This document shows positions 16,993 through 25,228 of a stretch of 49,620 bases of DNA, piece after piece. Both the position numbers and the translations under genes were made by a program. The stretch spans positions 1 to 49,620 of the forward strand of contig DAHWFB010000078.1 of the NCBI GenBank assembly GCA_027326105.1, written 5' to 3'. This DNA is from Acetobacteraceae bacterium. Lineage in GTDB: Bacteria; Pseudomonadota; Alphaproteobacteria; Acetobacterales; Acetobacteraceae. How positions within the stretch are numbered: the first letter of the stretch is position 1; every line of letters begins with the position of its first letter. The notes beneath the pieces are model-generated. The model had not been told where the DNA came from, did no database searches, and worked only from the letters and a program-made list of their open reading frames with translations.

Positions 16993-17601
16993 TCAGAGCA
17001 GCGCGCTCGCCCCCTCGGCCGGCAACGTCAGCGTGGTGAGGCGGGCGAGGGTCGCTTCCACGCCATCGGTCACCGCGAAGAGGTCACGCACGTCGGCATG
17101 GGCGTAGCCTTGCGCGATCGCCGCATCCACCAGCGCCACGAACGGCCGCGACGATCCGCCGATGTCGCAGATCAGGATCGGCTTGGCGTGCAGCCCGAGC
17201 TGGCGCCAGGTGATGATCTCGATGGTCTCGTCGAAGGTGCCGAGCCCGCCGGGAAGGGTGACGAAGGCATCGGCCTGGTCGAACATCAGCCGCTTGCGGC
17301 TGTGCATCGAATCGGTGATGACGCATTCGTTGAGCCGGCGGTGGGAATGTTCCAGCCGGGTGAGGAAATCCGGCACCACGCCCATCACTTCCCCGCCGGC
17401 GGCGAGCGCGCCGTCCGCGACCGCGCCCATCATGCCGGTGCTGCCCGCGCCGTAGACCAGCCGCAGCCCCGCCTGCGCGAGCCCGCGGCCGAGCGCGGTC
17501 GCCGCCGCGCGGCAGGCGGGGTCGTGCCCCGGCTGGGCGCCGCAGAAGACCGCGACCGACCCGATCCGCGGCCGGTTCGTCGTCGCCCCTGTCACGTCCA
17601 T
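16993..17601 (-). CDS. LOG-family Rossmann-fold protein (TIGR00730; cytokinin riboside 5'-monophosphate phosphoribohydrolase-like)
   Basis: 202 residues from the ATG at 17601 with GGGAG 5 nt upstream (two upstream GTG codons are too close to the site). Motifs: SVAVFCGAQPG at the N-terminus, LVYGAGSTGMMGAVADGAL, MHSRKRLMFDQADAFVTLPGGLGTFDE with the family signature PGGxGTxxE. LOG proteins hydrolyse nucleoside monophosphates at the N-glycosidic bond (cytokinin activation in plants); bacterial members act on AMP or cytokinin nucleotides. Precise substrate unknown here. It lies just upstream of the serC promoter on the same strand. Confidence 0.9.
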   Translation of the reverse strand: MDVTGATTNRPRIGSVAVFCGAQPGHDPACRAAATALGRGLAQAGLRLVYGAGSTGMMGAVADGALAAGGEVMGVVPDFLTRLEHSHRRLNECVITDSMHSRKRLMFDQADAFVTLPGGLGTFDETIEIITWRQLGLHAKPILICDIGGSSRPFVALVDAAIAQGYAHADVRDLFAVTDGVEATLARLTTLTLPAEGASALL

Positions 17602-17759
17602 CACCACTCCCTCATGCCGGTTTCGCTCCCATCCGGCGGTCTCGCCGCCACCATCCGCTCTTGTCCGTCCGCCGCCGTGGTGGCAGGCGGAAGCGGATTA
17701 GGCAACAGGGCCGCGCGCGCGCCTGCCGCGCGGCCACCGGGGAGGCCACGAGAGCAGCC

Positions 17760-18599
17760 ATGGCGCAGGTCTTCGATCCCGCGGGGTTCGCCCGCTTTCT
17801 CGGCGGCGCGGCGCGGGCGCTGGCCGCGGCCGATGCCGGCCCGGCGTGGCGGGCGGGGCTGGTGGCGCTGGCTCTCGCCCTGCTCGCCCGCCTGCTGCGC
17901 CGCCCGCTGCTCGGCGCCGCGAGCGCCGCGGCCGGCGTTTCCGCGGGCCGGTACGCCATGTTCGGGGGCTTCCTGTCGGCGCCGCACATGCTGCCCAACC
18001 GGGTGGCGCTGGTCGGGCCGGCGGCGCTCGCGGCGGTGCTGCTGCTCGCCGCCCGCCCCCGCCTGGGCGGCGCGGCGGGGGTGGGGCTCGCGGCGTTCAC
18101 CGCCTGGTGGCTCGCCGGCGCGCCCCATGGCCGGGCCGACCTTCGCGCCAGCCTGCCGGTCCTGCTTGGCACCGCGCTCTATGTCTGGCTGCTCTTCCGC
18201 GGGCTGGGGACGCGCCGGCCCGCCCCGGCGGTCGCGGCGCTGGTGCTGGCGGCGGCGCTGGTGCTGGCCGGGGCCGGCGCGGTGTGGCGGGTGATCGCGC
18301 TGGTTCCGCTCGGCGCCGGGCTCGCGGCGTTGGCGGCACCGGCGGGGGAGGGGGCCGCTCTCGCGCTCGCCGCCGCCGTCGGTGCCGCCGGGGCCGGGGC
18401 GGTGCTGGCCGAGGGGCGGCTCGCGGCGGGGGGGATCGGCCCGGTCGATCTCGCCGCCGCCGCCCCGCTCGCCACCCTCTGGCTGGCGCCGCGGCTCACC
18501 GGGCGCTTCTCGCGCCTCGGTCGCGGCGCGGAAGCGGTCTCGTTCCTCGCCGCTGCCGCCCTGGTGCTGCTCGCCGGAGCGGCGGTGGCATATTTTTGA
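17760..18599 (+). CDS. polytopic inner-membrane protein of unknown function
   Basis: 279 residues from the ATG at 17760; an upstream extension to 17661 is Arg-rich and unlikely to be translated. About seven hydrophobic segments: around residues 27-47, 75-95, 100-120, 125-147, 153-190, 200-225 and 255-279. It is very rich in Ala, Leu, Val and Gly with few charges outside loops. I recognise no transport motif. It ends 57 bp before the LysM protein gene on the same strand, so both may serve the envelope. Confidence 0.6.
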   Translation: MAQVFDPAGFARFLGGAARALAAADAGPAWRAGLVALALALLARLLRRPLLGAASAAAGVSAGRYAMFGGFLSAPHMLPNRVALVGPAALAAVLLLAARPRLGGAAGVGLAAFTAWWLAGAPHGRADLRASLPVLLGTALYVWLLFRGLGTRRPAPAVAALVLAAALVLAGAGAVWRVIALVPLGAGLAALAAPAGEGAALALAAAVGAAGAGAVLAEGRLAAGGIGPVDLAAAAPLATLWLAPRLTGRFSRLGRGAEAVSFLAAAALVLLAGAAVAYF

Positions 18600-18656
18600 G
18601 GCATCCGGCGCTGGAAACCATTCCGCCAGGCCGCGTGCGGGACTACAAGGAAGGTC

Positions 18657-19982
18657 ATGGAAGCGCAGCATCGGCCCGCGCAGCATCGGCCTGCGCAGCA
18701 TCGGCCCGCCCGCCCGGCTCTGCCGCTGGCGCTGGTCGCGCTCGCGCTGGGAGGCGCGGCAGGGGTGGCGGTCTATCTCCAGCGGCCGGCGTCGGCGCCA
18801 CCCGCTGTCCCGGCCCCGGCGGCAAGCCGGCCAGCGCCGCCCGCGCCCGCGGTCACCGCTCTGTCCGCATCGCCCGCCGCCGCATCGCCCGCGCCCGCAT
18901 CGCCCGCGCCCGCATCGCCCGGCCCCGCATCGCCCGGCCCCGCATCGCCCGCGCCCGCCCCGGTTGCAGCGCTGCCCGCCCCGCCCGCGCCCGCTCCGGT
19001 CGCTGGCGTCCCCCCAACCGCCGTCCCCCCAACCGCCGTCCCGCCAGCTGCTGTCGCGCCAGCTGCGGCCGCGCCAGCTGCGGCCGCGCCGGCGCGGAGC
19101 GCGGTTCAGGTGCCCGCCGCGATCCGGCCGAGCTTCGACGTGGTGCGGGTTTCGCCCTCGGGCGCGGCGGTCATCGCCGGGCGCGCGGCGCCGGGTGCCT
19201 GGGTCACGGTACGCGCCGGCAAGCGGCTGATCGGGCGGGCGCGGGCGGATGCCTCGGGCGCCTGGGTGCTGCTTCCGGCGGCGCCGCTGGCGCCCGGCGG
19301 GCTCTCGCTCAGCCTCACCGCCCGCGCCGGCCAGGGCGGCAGGCGCGTGGTGGCGGCGGAAAATCTCCTGCTCGTCGTTCCGCCCCGGCCGAACCACCGG
19401 ACGGTGGCGGCGAGGCGGCCGGCGCCGCCGGCCCCCGTGGTCGCGGTCCTGCGCCCGACCGGCAACGCCGCCCCGCCCCGCCTCCTGGAGGCGCCGGCGG
19501 TATCCCGCGCGCCGCTCGCCGTCGATGTCGTCACCTATGACCAGCGCGGCCGCATCCGCTTCTCCGGCCACGCCCCGCCCGGCGCCCTGCTCGCCCTTGC
19601 GGTGGACGGCAAGGAGATCGGCCGCGTCCGCGCCGACGCGCAGGGAGCCTGGAGCCTGATGCCCGCTGCCCGCCTCGCCCCCGGCGGGCATCTCCTGCGC
19701 CTGGCGGAGATCGGTGCCGGTGGCAGGGTGGTGGCGCAGGAGGAGCTGCCCTTCGTGCGCGCCGCCCGGGCGCCGGCGCGGCTCGCGGCCGGGCGCGTCG
19801 TGGTCCAGCCCGGCCAGTGCCTGTGGCTGATCGCCCGCGCCGCGTACGGCAACGGCGTCGAATACACGCTGATCTTCGCCGCCAACCGTGCCCACATCCG
19901 CGACCCCAACCTGATCTACCCCGGCCAGACCTTCGTCGTGCCCCCCGCCTCCGCACCGGCTTCGGCCGGCGCCGCGCAATAG
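18657..19982 (+). CDS. membrane-anchored LysM-domain protein with repeat-rich linker
   Basis: 441 residues; ATG with AAGGAAGG just upstream. The short N-terminus holds three copies of AQHRP. One membrane anchor follows (about 22-41, LPLALVALALGGAAGVAVYL). Next is a periplasmic linker of about 110 residues made of Ala/Pro/Ser repeats, then two similar beta domains (about 160-225 and 275-350) with GRARADASGAWVLLP and GRVRADAQGAWSLMP, resembling bacterial Ig-like repeats. The C-terminal LysM (about 380-430: VVQPGQCLWLIARAAYG...YTLIFAANR...DPNLIYPGQTFVVP) should bind peptidoglycan. This architecture is common in Acetobacteraceae and Rhizobiales. Confidence 0.85.
   Translation: MEAQHRPAQHRPAQHRPARPALPLALVALALGGAAGVAVYLQRPASAPPAVPAPAASRPAPPAPAVTALSASPAAASPAPASPAPASPGPASPGPASPAPAPVAALPAPPAPAPVAGVPPTAVPPTAVPPAAVAPAAAAPAAAAPARSAVQVPAAIRPSFDVVRVSPSGAAVIAGRAAPGAWVTVRAGKRLIGRARADASGAWVLLPAAPLAPGGLSLSLTARAGQGGRRVVAAENLLLVVPPRPNHRTVAARRPAPPAPVVAVLRPTGNAAPPRLLEAPAVSRAPLAVDVVTYDQRGRIRFSGHAPPGALLALAVDGKEIGRVRADAQGAWSLMPAARLAPGGHLLRLAEIGAGGRVVAQEELPFVRAARAPARLAAGRVVVQPGQCLWLIARAAYGNGVEYTLIFAANRAHIRDPNLIYPGQTFVVPPASAPASAGAAQ
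18664..18708 (+). repeat. tandem 15-bp repeat, 3 copies, in LysM gene
   Basis: Three in-frame units of the form CAGCATCGGCCYGC plus one base encode AQHRP three times, directly before the membrane anchor. The copies differ by one or two bases, so the duplication is recent. Confidence 0.85.
18882..18956 (+). repeat. tandem 15-bp repeat, 5 copies, in LysM gene
   Basis: Five consecutive units GCATCGCCC plus GCGCCC or GGCCCC at 18882, 18897, 18912, 18927 and 18942 encode ASPAP/ASPGP. A second set of 15-bp units (VPPTA, VPPAA, VAPAA, AAPAA) covers about 19008-19092. Together they form the flexible linker between the membrane and the peptidoglycan-binding part. Confidence 0.9.
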
Positions 19983-20099
19983 GGTTCGGCTTCCAGCCGG
20001 CCGCAGCTCGGCGGCGTGCCCGGCGGGGAAACGGCGCGTCCGCGCTCCGGCGGCGCGGGGGTGGCAGTTTCTCCGCGCCCGGTCGCGCCACGGTCGATC

Positions 20100-20128
20100 T
20101 TGCCGCCCTCCTGTGAAGCATCCATAAA
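20100..20128 (+). promoter_or_regulatory. candidate promoter of psd-pssA
   Basis: TTGCCG (20100-20105), 17-bp spacer, CATAAA (20123-20128), 40 bp before the psd ATG in an otherwise gene-free 186-bp gap. Pattern match only. Confidence 0.4.
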
Positions 20129-20168
20129 TGGCTGGGTCTGACCAACTACCAGGGGTTGCAAACCGCTC

Positions 20169-20849
20169 ATGGCGCTCGGCGCATCGCTCCGCCTCGTTCT
20201 TGCCGCCCCCAACCGCGCCGGCTGGCCCTTCATCGGGGTGGGCGCGGTGGCCGCCCTGCTCGGCCTGGTGTTCGCCGCCTGGTTGTTCTGGCTCGGGTTC
20301 GTCTTTTCGCTCTTCTCGCTCTACTTCTTCCGTGACCCCGAGCGCGTGCCCCCCGGCCGCGCCGGCGTCCTGCTCGCCCCGGCGGACGGGCGGGTGGTCG
20401 GCATCGTTCCCGCCGCGCCGCCGCCGGAACTCGGCCTCGGCGAGGCGGCGCGCTGGCGGGTCAGCATCTTCCTCTCGGTGCTCGACGTCCACATCAACCG
20501 CCTGCCCGCCGACGGCACGGTGACCCGCATCGCCTATCGCCACGGACGCTTCGTCGATGCCAGCCTCGACAAGGCCTCCCAGAGCAACGAGCGCAACGCC
20601 CTCGCGATCCGCCTCGGCTCGGGCCAGGAGATCGCGGTGGTGCAGATCGCCGGGCTGATCGCGCGGCGCATCGTCTGCTTCGTCCGCGAGGGGGACGCGG
20701 TGCGCGCGGGCGACCGCTTCGGGCTGATCCGCTTCGGCAGCCGCACCGACCTCTATCTGCCCGCCGGCGTCAAGCCGCTGGTGGCGGAGGGCCAGACCAT
20801 GATCGGCGGCGAGACGGTGATCGCCGATCTGGCCGCCCTGCCGGCATGA
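20169..20849 (+). CDS. psd: phosphatidylserine decarboxylase
   Basis: 226 residues. Decarboxylates phosphatidylserine to phosphatidylethanolamine. It is the short membrane-bound type: a hydrophobic hairpin at about 18-55 (GVGAVAALLGLVFAAWLFWL, FSLFSLYFF), then FFRDPER, LAPADGRVV, VSIFLSVLDVHINRLPADG, NERNALAI, AGLIARRIVCF. The self-cleavage Gly-Ser that yields the pyruvoyl group is in IRFGSRTDLYLP near residue 188-189. The stop overlaps the pssA start (ATGA), so the two steps of PE synthesis are translated together. Confidence 0.96.
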   Translation: MALGASLRLVLAAPNRAGWPFIGVGAVAALLGLVFAAWLFWLGFVFSLFSLYFFRDPERVPPGRAGVLLAPADGRVVGIVPAAPPPELGLGEAARWRVSIFLSVLDVHINRLPADGTVTRIAYRHGRFVDASLDKASQSNERNALAIRLGSGQEIAVVQIAGLIARRIVCFVREGDAVRAGDRFGLIRFGSRTDLYLPAGVKPLVAEGQTMIGGETVIADLAALPA

Positions 20850-21688
20850 GCGCCCCGAGCCCGCTCCGCCGCCTGCCGCGCCCGCGCATCCGCCGGCGGG
20901 TGCGCCCGCGCTTCAAGGGCCCCTCCTTCAACCGGCTGATCCCCAACCTGCTCACCATGCTCGGGCTGTGCTCCGGGCTCACCGGCATGCGCTTCGCGCT
21001 CGACGGGCGCTACGGGGCGGCGGCGGTGGCGATCCTGGTCGCCGCGGTGATCGACGGGCTGGACGGGCGCATCGCCCGCCTGCTCAAGGCGGTCAGCCGA
21101 TTCGGGGCGGAGTTCGACAGCCTGGCCGATTTCCTCTGCTTCGGCGTCGCCCCCGCCTTCACCCTCTATCTCTGGTCGCTGGATGCGGCGGGCGGCATCG
21201 GCTTCATCCCCTGCCTGCTGTTCGTGGTCTGCATGGCGCTGCGCCTGGCGCGCTTCAACGCCGCCCTCGATTCCGCCCCGCGCCCTGCCTACGCCTACAA
21301 TTTCTTCACCGGCGTGCCGGCGCCGGCGGGCGCGGGGCTGGCGCTCTTCCCGCTGTTCGTCTGGCTCGAAGCCCGCGCCCTCGGGGTCGACTGGCTGACC
21401 GCGCTGATGCGCTTTCCGCTGGTGCCCGCCTTCGTCCTGATCGGCACCGCGCTGCTCTGCATCTCCACCCTGCCGATCTGGAGCTTCAAGAACTTCAAGG
21501 TGCCGGCGGAATACGTGCTGCCGCTGCTGCTGGGAACCGGCGCCTTCGCCGCGGTCCTGGTGGCCGAGCCCTGGGCCGCGCTCGCCGCCGCCGGCCTGCT
21601 CTATCTCGGCTTGCTGCCGTTCAGCGTGCGCAGCTTCCGCCGCCTCAAGCGCGAGGCGGAGATGACCGGGCCGGAGCCGGTGGAGTGA
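20846..21688 (+). CDS. pssA: CDP-diacylglycerol-serine O-phosphatidyltransferase
   Basis: 280 residues. Makes phosphatidylserine from CDP-diacylglycerol and serine. The CDP-alcohol phosphatidyltransferase signature DG(x2)AR(x8)G(x3)D(x3)D is complete, running from DGLDGRIARLL through FGAEFDSLAD at residues about 70-95. The N-terminus is Arg/Pro-rich and cytoplasmic; about seven hydrophobic segments follow. Its product is the substrate of Psd encoded just upstream. The 3' end overlaps the convergent ribokinase gene by 44 bp. Confidence 0.95.
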   Translation: MSAPSPLRRLPRPRIRRRVRPRFKGPSFNRLIPNLLTMLGLCSGLTGMRFALDGRYGAAAVAILVAAVIDGLDGRIARLLKAVSRFGAEFDSLADFLCFGVAPAFTLYLWSLDAAGGIGFIPCLLFVVCMALRLARFNAALDSAPRPAYAYNFFTGVPAPAGAGLALFPLFVWLEARALGVDWLTALMRFPLVPAFVLIGTALLCISTLPIWSFKNFKVPAEYVLPLLLGTGAFAAVLVAEPWAALAAAGLLYLGLLPFSVRSFRRLKREAEMTGPEPVE

Positions 21689-22598
21689 CCTCGCGCCGAT
21701 AGGGCATGGCCGGCGCGGTGCCCGGGCGCGTGACCTGGATGCCCGCCGCGCGGCAGGCGAACGCCGCCGCCGCCGCCAGCGGCTGCCCTTCCGCGAGGGC
21801 GACCGCGAGGGCGGCGGAAAAGCAATCCCCCGCCCCGGTGGTATCCACCACCGCGCCGGCCTGGTGGGCGGGAACCAGGCGCGCGGTTCCCTCGGCGAAA
21901 GCGAGCGCGCCGCGCGGGCCGAGGGTGATCACCACCGCTCCCACCCCGCGCGCGGCGAGTGCGGCGGCGGCCCGCGCCGCCGCCTCCGGTCCGTCGATCG
22001 CGATGCCGGTCAGCGTCTCCGCCTCGCTCTCGTTGGGGGTCAGCACATCGACCATGGCGAGCAGCGTGTCCTCGAGCGGCGCGGCCGGCGCCGGGTTGAG
22101 CAGGGTGCGCACGCCATGCCGGCGCGCCCGGGAGAGCCCGTCGGCCACCAGAGCGGTGGGCAGCTCCAACTGGGTCAGGAACCCGTCCGCGGCCGCGATC
22201 CGCCCCTCGGCGAGCGCGATTTCCTCCGCGCCCAGTGCCGCCGCGGCGCCGGGGACGACGACGATGGCGTTCTCCCCGCGCGCCGCATCGACCAGGATGG
22301 CGGCGGTGCCGGTGGCCGCCGTGGTGGTCTCGAACACGAATTCGGTCTCCACTCCCTCGGCCGCGTAGAGGGCGCGGGCGGCGGCGGCGAAGGGGTCGGC
22401 GCCGAGCTTGGCGAGCAGCGCCACCCGGGCCCCGAGCCGCGCCGCGGCCACCGCCTGGTTCGAGCCCTTGCCCCCCGGCCCGAGCCGCGCGGCCGAGCCC
22501 AGGACCGTCTCCCCCCAGGCCGGCAGGCGCGGGGTGAGAAGCGTCAGGTCAGCGGCGTAGATGCCGAGAACGACGAGCGAGGGCGGACGGTCCAGCAT
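21645..22598 (-). CDS. rbsK: ribokinase (PfkB family)
   Basis: 317 residues from the ATG at 22598. Phosphorylates ribose at C5. PfkB features: LGPGGKGSNQAVAAARLGA (residues about 39-57), LNPAPA, VLTPNESEAETLTG, VVITLGPRGAL and the catalytic DTTGAGDCFSAALAVALAEG. The second residue after the start and ADLTLLTPRLPAWGET fit ribokinases, though other PfkB sugar kinases share most motifs. It follows the inositol-phosphatase gene by 82 bp on the same strand; no ribose transporter lies nearby. Confidence 0.85.
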   Translation of the reverse strand: MLDRPPSLVVLGIYAADLTLLTPRLPAWGETVLGSAARLGPGGKGSNQAVAAARLGARVALLAKLGADPFAAAARALYAAEGVETEFVFETTTAATGTAAILVDAARGENAIVVVPGAAAALGAEEIALAEGRIAAADGFLTQLELPTALVADGLSRARRHGVRTLLNPAPAAPLEDTLLAMVDVLTPNESEAETLTGIAIDGPEAAARAAAALAARGVGAVVITLGPRGALAFAEGTARLVPAHQAGAVVDTTGAGDCFSAALAVALAEGQPLAAAAAFACRAAGIQVTRPGTAPAMPYRREVTPPAPARSSPPRA

Positions 22599-22680
22599 CG
22601 GTCGATCCCCCGGAAACGGTGAGCCTGCCTGTGGTGCGCGCTCGCGCGGGGCACGGCGGGCGTGGTGTTGCGGGTCGCGA

Positions 22681-23529
22681 TCATCCCTCCGCCGGCGCCC
22701 GCACCGCCTCCGCCGCCGCGATCCCGTCGGCGACCGCGGCGCGCAGCGCGGGATGGAGGTGCGGGTTGGCCGCCACCGCGTCCGTCCCCAGCGCCTCTGC
22801 GCCGGTGGCATCCGTCGCCTGGCCGCCCGCCTCGCGCACCAGGAGCATCCCCGCCGCCATGTCCCAGGGCTTGAGCCCGAGTTCCCAGAATCCGTCGAAC
22901 CGCCCCGAGGCCACCCAGGCGAGGTCGAGCGCCGCCGCCCCGAAGCGGCGGATGCCAGCGACCTGGCCCATCAGCCCGCCGAGGGTGCGGGCGAAGGCAA
23001 GCCGGCGGGCGGGAGAGACGGCGGCGAAGGGGATCCCGGTCGCGAACACCGCATCCTTCAACGCGCGGCGGGCAGAGACCCGCAACCTGCGGTCGTTCAG
23101 GAAGGCGCCGGCCCCCTTCTCCGCCCAATACATCTCGTCGGCCACCGGATTGTAGACCAGCCCGGCGGCGATCTCGGTCTCGCTCTCCGACAGGCGCTTT
23201 TCGAGCCCGATGGAGATCGCCCAATGCGGCATGCCGTGGAGGAAATTGGTGGTGCCGTCGAGCGGATCGACGATCCAGCGCCAGGTCCAGCGCGCCGAGC
23301 CCGAAACCCCCGATTCCTCCATCAGGAACCCGTAGCCCGGCCGCGCCTTGCCGAGTTCCTCCTTGAGGATCGCCTCCGAGCGGCGGTCCGCCTCGGAGAC
23401 GAAATCCGACGGCCCCTTGACCGATACCTGCAACTGCTCGACCTCGTTGAAGTCGCGCAGCAGCCGCTTCGCCGCCTTCTGCGCGGCGGCGGCCATGATG
23501 CTCAGATGGGGGGAGAGCCGCACGCTCAC
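22681..23529 (-). CDS. suhB: inositol monophosphatase family protein (SuhB-like)
   Basis: 282 residues; the GTG start overlaps the efp stop (GTGA), so translation is probably coupled. Mg-dependent phosphatase pattern: DFVSEADRRSEAIL, MEESG, WIVDPLDGTTNFLHGMPHWAISIGL and GLKPWDMAAGMLLVREAGG. Likely hydrolyses inositol-1-phosphate or related sugar phosphates; SuhB homologues also take part in rRNA transcription antitermination in enterobacteria. Coupling to efp hints at a link to gene expression, but this is inference. Confidence 0.9.
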   Translation of the reverse strand: MSVRLSPHLSIMAAAAQKAAKRLLRDFNEVEQLQVSVKGPSDFVSEADRRSEAILKEELGKARPGYGFLMEESGVSGSARWTWRWIVDPLDGTTNFLHGMPHWAISIGLEKRLSESETEIAAGLVYNPVADEMYWAEKGAGAFLNDRRLRVSARRALKDAVFATGIPFAAVSPARRLAFARTLGGLMGQVAGIRRFGAAALDLAWVASGRFDGFWELGLKPWDMAAGMLLVREAGGQATDATGAEALGTDAVAANPHLHPALRAAVADGIAAAEAVRAPAEG

Positions 23530-24092
23530 CCTTTGGCCCGCTCCAGGTAGGAGCCGTCCTCGGTGCGCACCACGATCTTCTCCCCCGTCTCCACGAAGGG
23601 CGGGACCATGGTCTTGACCCCGTTGGAGAGTTTCGCCGGCTTGTAGGAGGAGGCCGCGGTCTGCCCCTTCACCACCGGATCGGCCTCCACCACCTCGAGC
23701 ACGACGGAGGGCGGCAGATGCACCGCCACCGGCTCGCCCTCCACCAGATCGACGGTGACCGCCATGTTGTCCTGGAGGAAGGGCGCGGCGTCGCCAAGCA
23801 GTTCTACCGAGACATGGGCCTGTTCGAAGGTCTCGGGGTCCATCAGAACCATGTTGGACCCGTCCAGATAGGAATAGGTGTATTCCTTCTCCTCGGTCAG
23901 CAGCCGCTCCACCGTATCGGCCGTGCGCCAGCGCTCGTTGGTCTTGTTGCCGCTCTTGAGGTCGCGCATCTCGACCTGGATGAAGGCGCCGCCCTTGCCG
24001 GGGGTGATGATCTGCTGCTTGAGCACGGTCCAGCGGCGGCCTTCGTGCTCGATCACCTGGCCGGCGCGGATCTGGTTCGCCTGCTGCTTCAT
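23526..24092 (-). CDS. efp: translation elongation factor P
   Basis: 188 residues, the standard EF-P length, with three beta-barrel domains: KOW-like N-terminal (about 1-62), central (VERLLTEEKEYTYSYLDG...MDPETFEQ) and C-terminal (SYKPAKLSNGVKTMVPPFVETGEKIVVRTEDGSYL, the EF-P signature). EF-P relieves ribosomes stalled at polyproline. The loop TPGKGGAF carries Lys33, the site that EpmA beta-lysylates; the epmB and epmA genes are adjacent, which supports this modification. efp lies 40 bp after epmB. Many proteins in this window are Pro-rich, so EF-P demand should be high. Confidence 0.97.
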   Translation of the reverse strand: MKQQANQIRAGQVIEHEGRRWTVLKQQIITPGKGGAFIQVEMRDLKSGNKTNERWRTADTVERLLTEEKEYTYSYLDGSNMVLMDPETFEQAHVSVELLGDAAPFLQDNMAVTVDLVEGEPVAVHLPPSVVLEVVEADPVVKGQTAASSYKPAKLSNGVKTMVPPFVETGEKIVVRTEDGSYLERAKG

Positions 24093-24132
24093 GCTCGGAA
24101 CTCTCTCGGGTGGAAGGCGGGGGAGCGGGCTT

Positions 24133-25200
24133 CTACCCCGCGCCCGGCGCTGCGGCAAGCGGCCCGCCCAGCCCATGCACCCGCCCCTCGCGGTCGCGCA
24201 CACCCGCGGGCGGAAGGAAGAAGTCCGGTCCCACCGGCACCTTGCCGAAGCCGCCGGGAATATCGACGACATAGGTGGGCAAGCCATGTCCGCCGAGGCG
24301 CCCGCGCAAGGCCGCGAGCAGTGCCCGGCCCTCCGCGACCGGCACATGGAAGCGCGCCGTGCCCGGCGCGGGGTCGAGATGGTGCAGGTAGTAGGGCTTG
24401 ACGCGGCAGGCCAGCATGGCGCGGAACAGCGCTTCGAGCGCGGGCGCCGTATCGTTGACCCCGCGCAGCAGGACCGACTGGCCGAGCAGCGGAACCCCGG
24501 CCCGCGCCAGCAGCGCCAGCGCCTGCCGCTGGGGCGCGGCCAACTCGCGCGCGTGGTTGGCGTGCACCACGAGCCAGAGCGGCTTTGCGGTCGCGAGTGC
24601 GCCGAGCAGCGGCGCCGCTACCCGCCCGGGGGTGGCGATCGGCACGCGGGTATGGATGCGCAGCGTCTCGAGGTGGGCCATGGCGTCGAGCGCGCGGAGG
24701 ATCCGCCCGAGCCGGCGGGCGGAGAGGAACAGCGGGTCGCCGCCGGTGAGGATCACCTCGCGGATCGCCGGCCGCGCCGCGATCCAGGCCAGAGCGGCGG
24801 CCAGATCGGCCTCCGCGAGCAGGCCGCCGTGCGGGCCGACATGCTCGCGGCGGAAGCAGAAGCGGCAGTAGACCGGGCAGAGCAGGGTGGGCTTGAGCAG
24901 CACCCGGTCGGGATAGCGGTGGACGATCCCCGGGATGGGCGAGAGCGCGTCGTCGCCGATCGGGTCGGCGCGCTCGCCGGGTGCGGTTTCGAGTTCCGCC
25001 GGGTCGGGCACGAACTGGCGCGCGAGGGGATCGCCCGGCGCCTCGATCAGCACCGCGAGCGCCGGCGGAACCGCCACCGCGTAGCGCGCGCCCACCGCCG
25101 CGAGCGCGCCCAGCGCCGATTCCGGCGCCAGCCCGGCGGCGATCAGATCGGCCGGCGTGCGCAGGGTGCGGGGGTTCGCGGAAGGGGTGGGATCGGGCAT
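24133..25200 (-). CDS. epmB: EF-P L-lysine 2,3-aminomutase EpmB (radical SAM)
   Basis: 355 residues; ATG at 25200 with AGGAGG 7 nt upstream. Radical-SAM/PLP enzyme converting (S)-alpha-lysine to (R)-beta-lysine. The SAM cluster motif CPVYCRFC (CxxxCxxC) is followed by FRREHVGP; then EVILTGGDPLFLS, RIHTRVPIATP, LVVHANHARE, QSVLLRGVND, KPYYLHHLDPAPGTARFHVP and VVDIPGGFGKVPVGP. Its place directly before efp and divergent from epmA identifies it as EpmB rather than a catabolic lysine 2,3-aminomutase, which is also longer. Confidence 0.94.
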   Translation of the reverse strand: MPDPTPSANPRTLRTPADLIAAGLAPESALGALAAVGARYAVAVPPALAVLIEAPGDPLARQFVPDPAELETAPGERADPIGDDALSPIPGIVHRYPDRVLLKPTLLCPVYCRFCFRREHVGPHGGLLAEADLAAALAWIAARPAIREVILTGGDPLFLSARRLGRILRALDAMAHLETLRIHTRVPIATPGRVAAPLLGALATAKPLWLVVHANHARELAAPQRQALALLARAGVPLLGQSVLLRGVNDTAPALEALFRAMLACRVKPYYLHHLDPAPGTARFHVPVAEGRALLAALRGRLGGHGLPTYVVDIPGGFGKVPVGPDFFLPPAGVRDREGRVHGLGGPLAAAPGAG

Positions 25201-25228
25201 GGTGGCGCCTCCTAGTCCCGGAGCTTCG

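Noticed and set aside
18882-19092. Regular short repeats looking like a CRISPR array
   Set aside because: Units are 15 bp, contiguous, in frame and code for Pro/Ala linker; there are no spacers.
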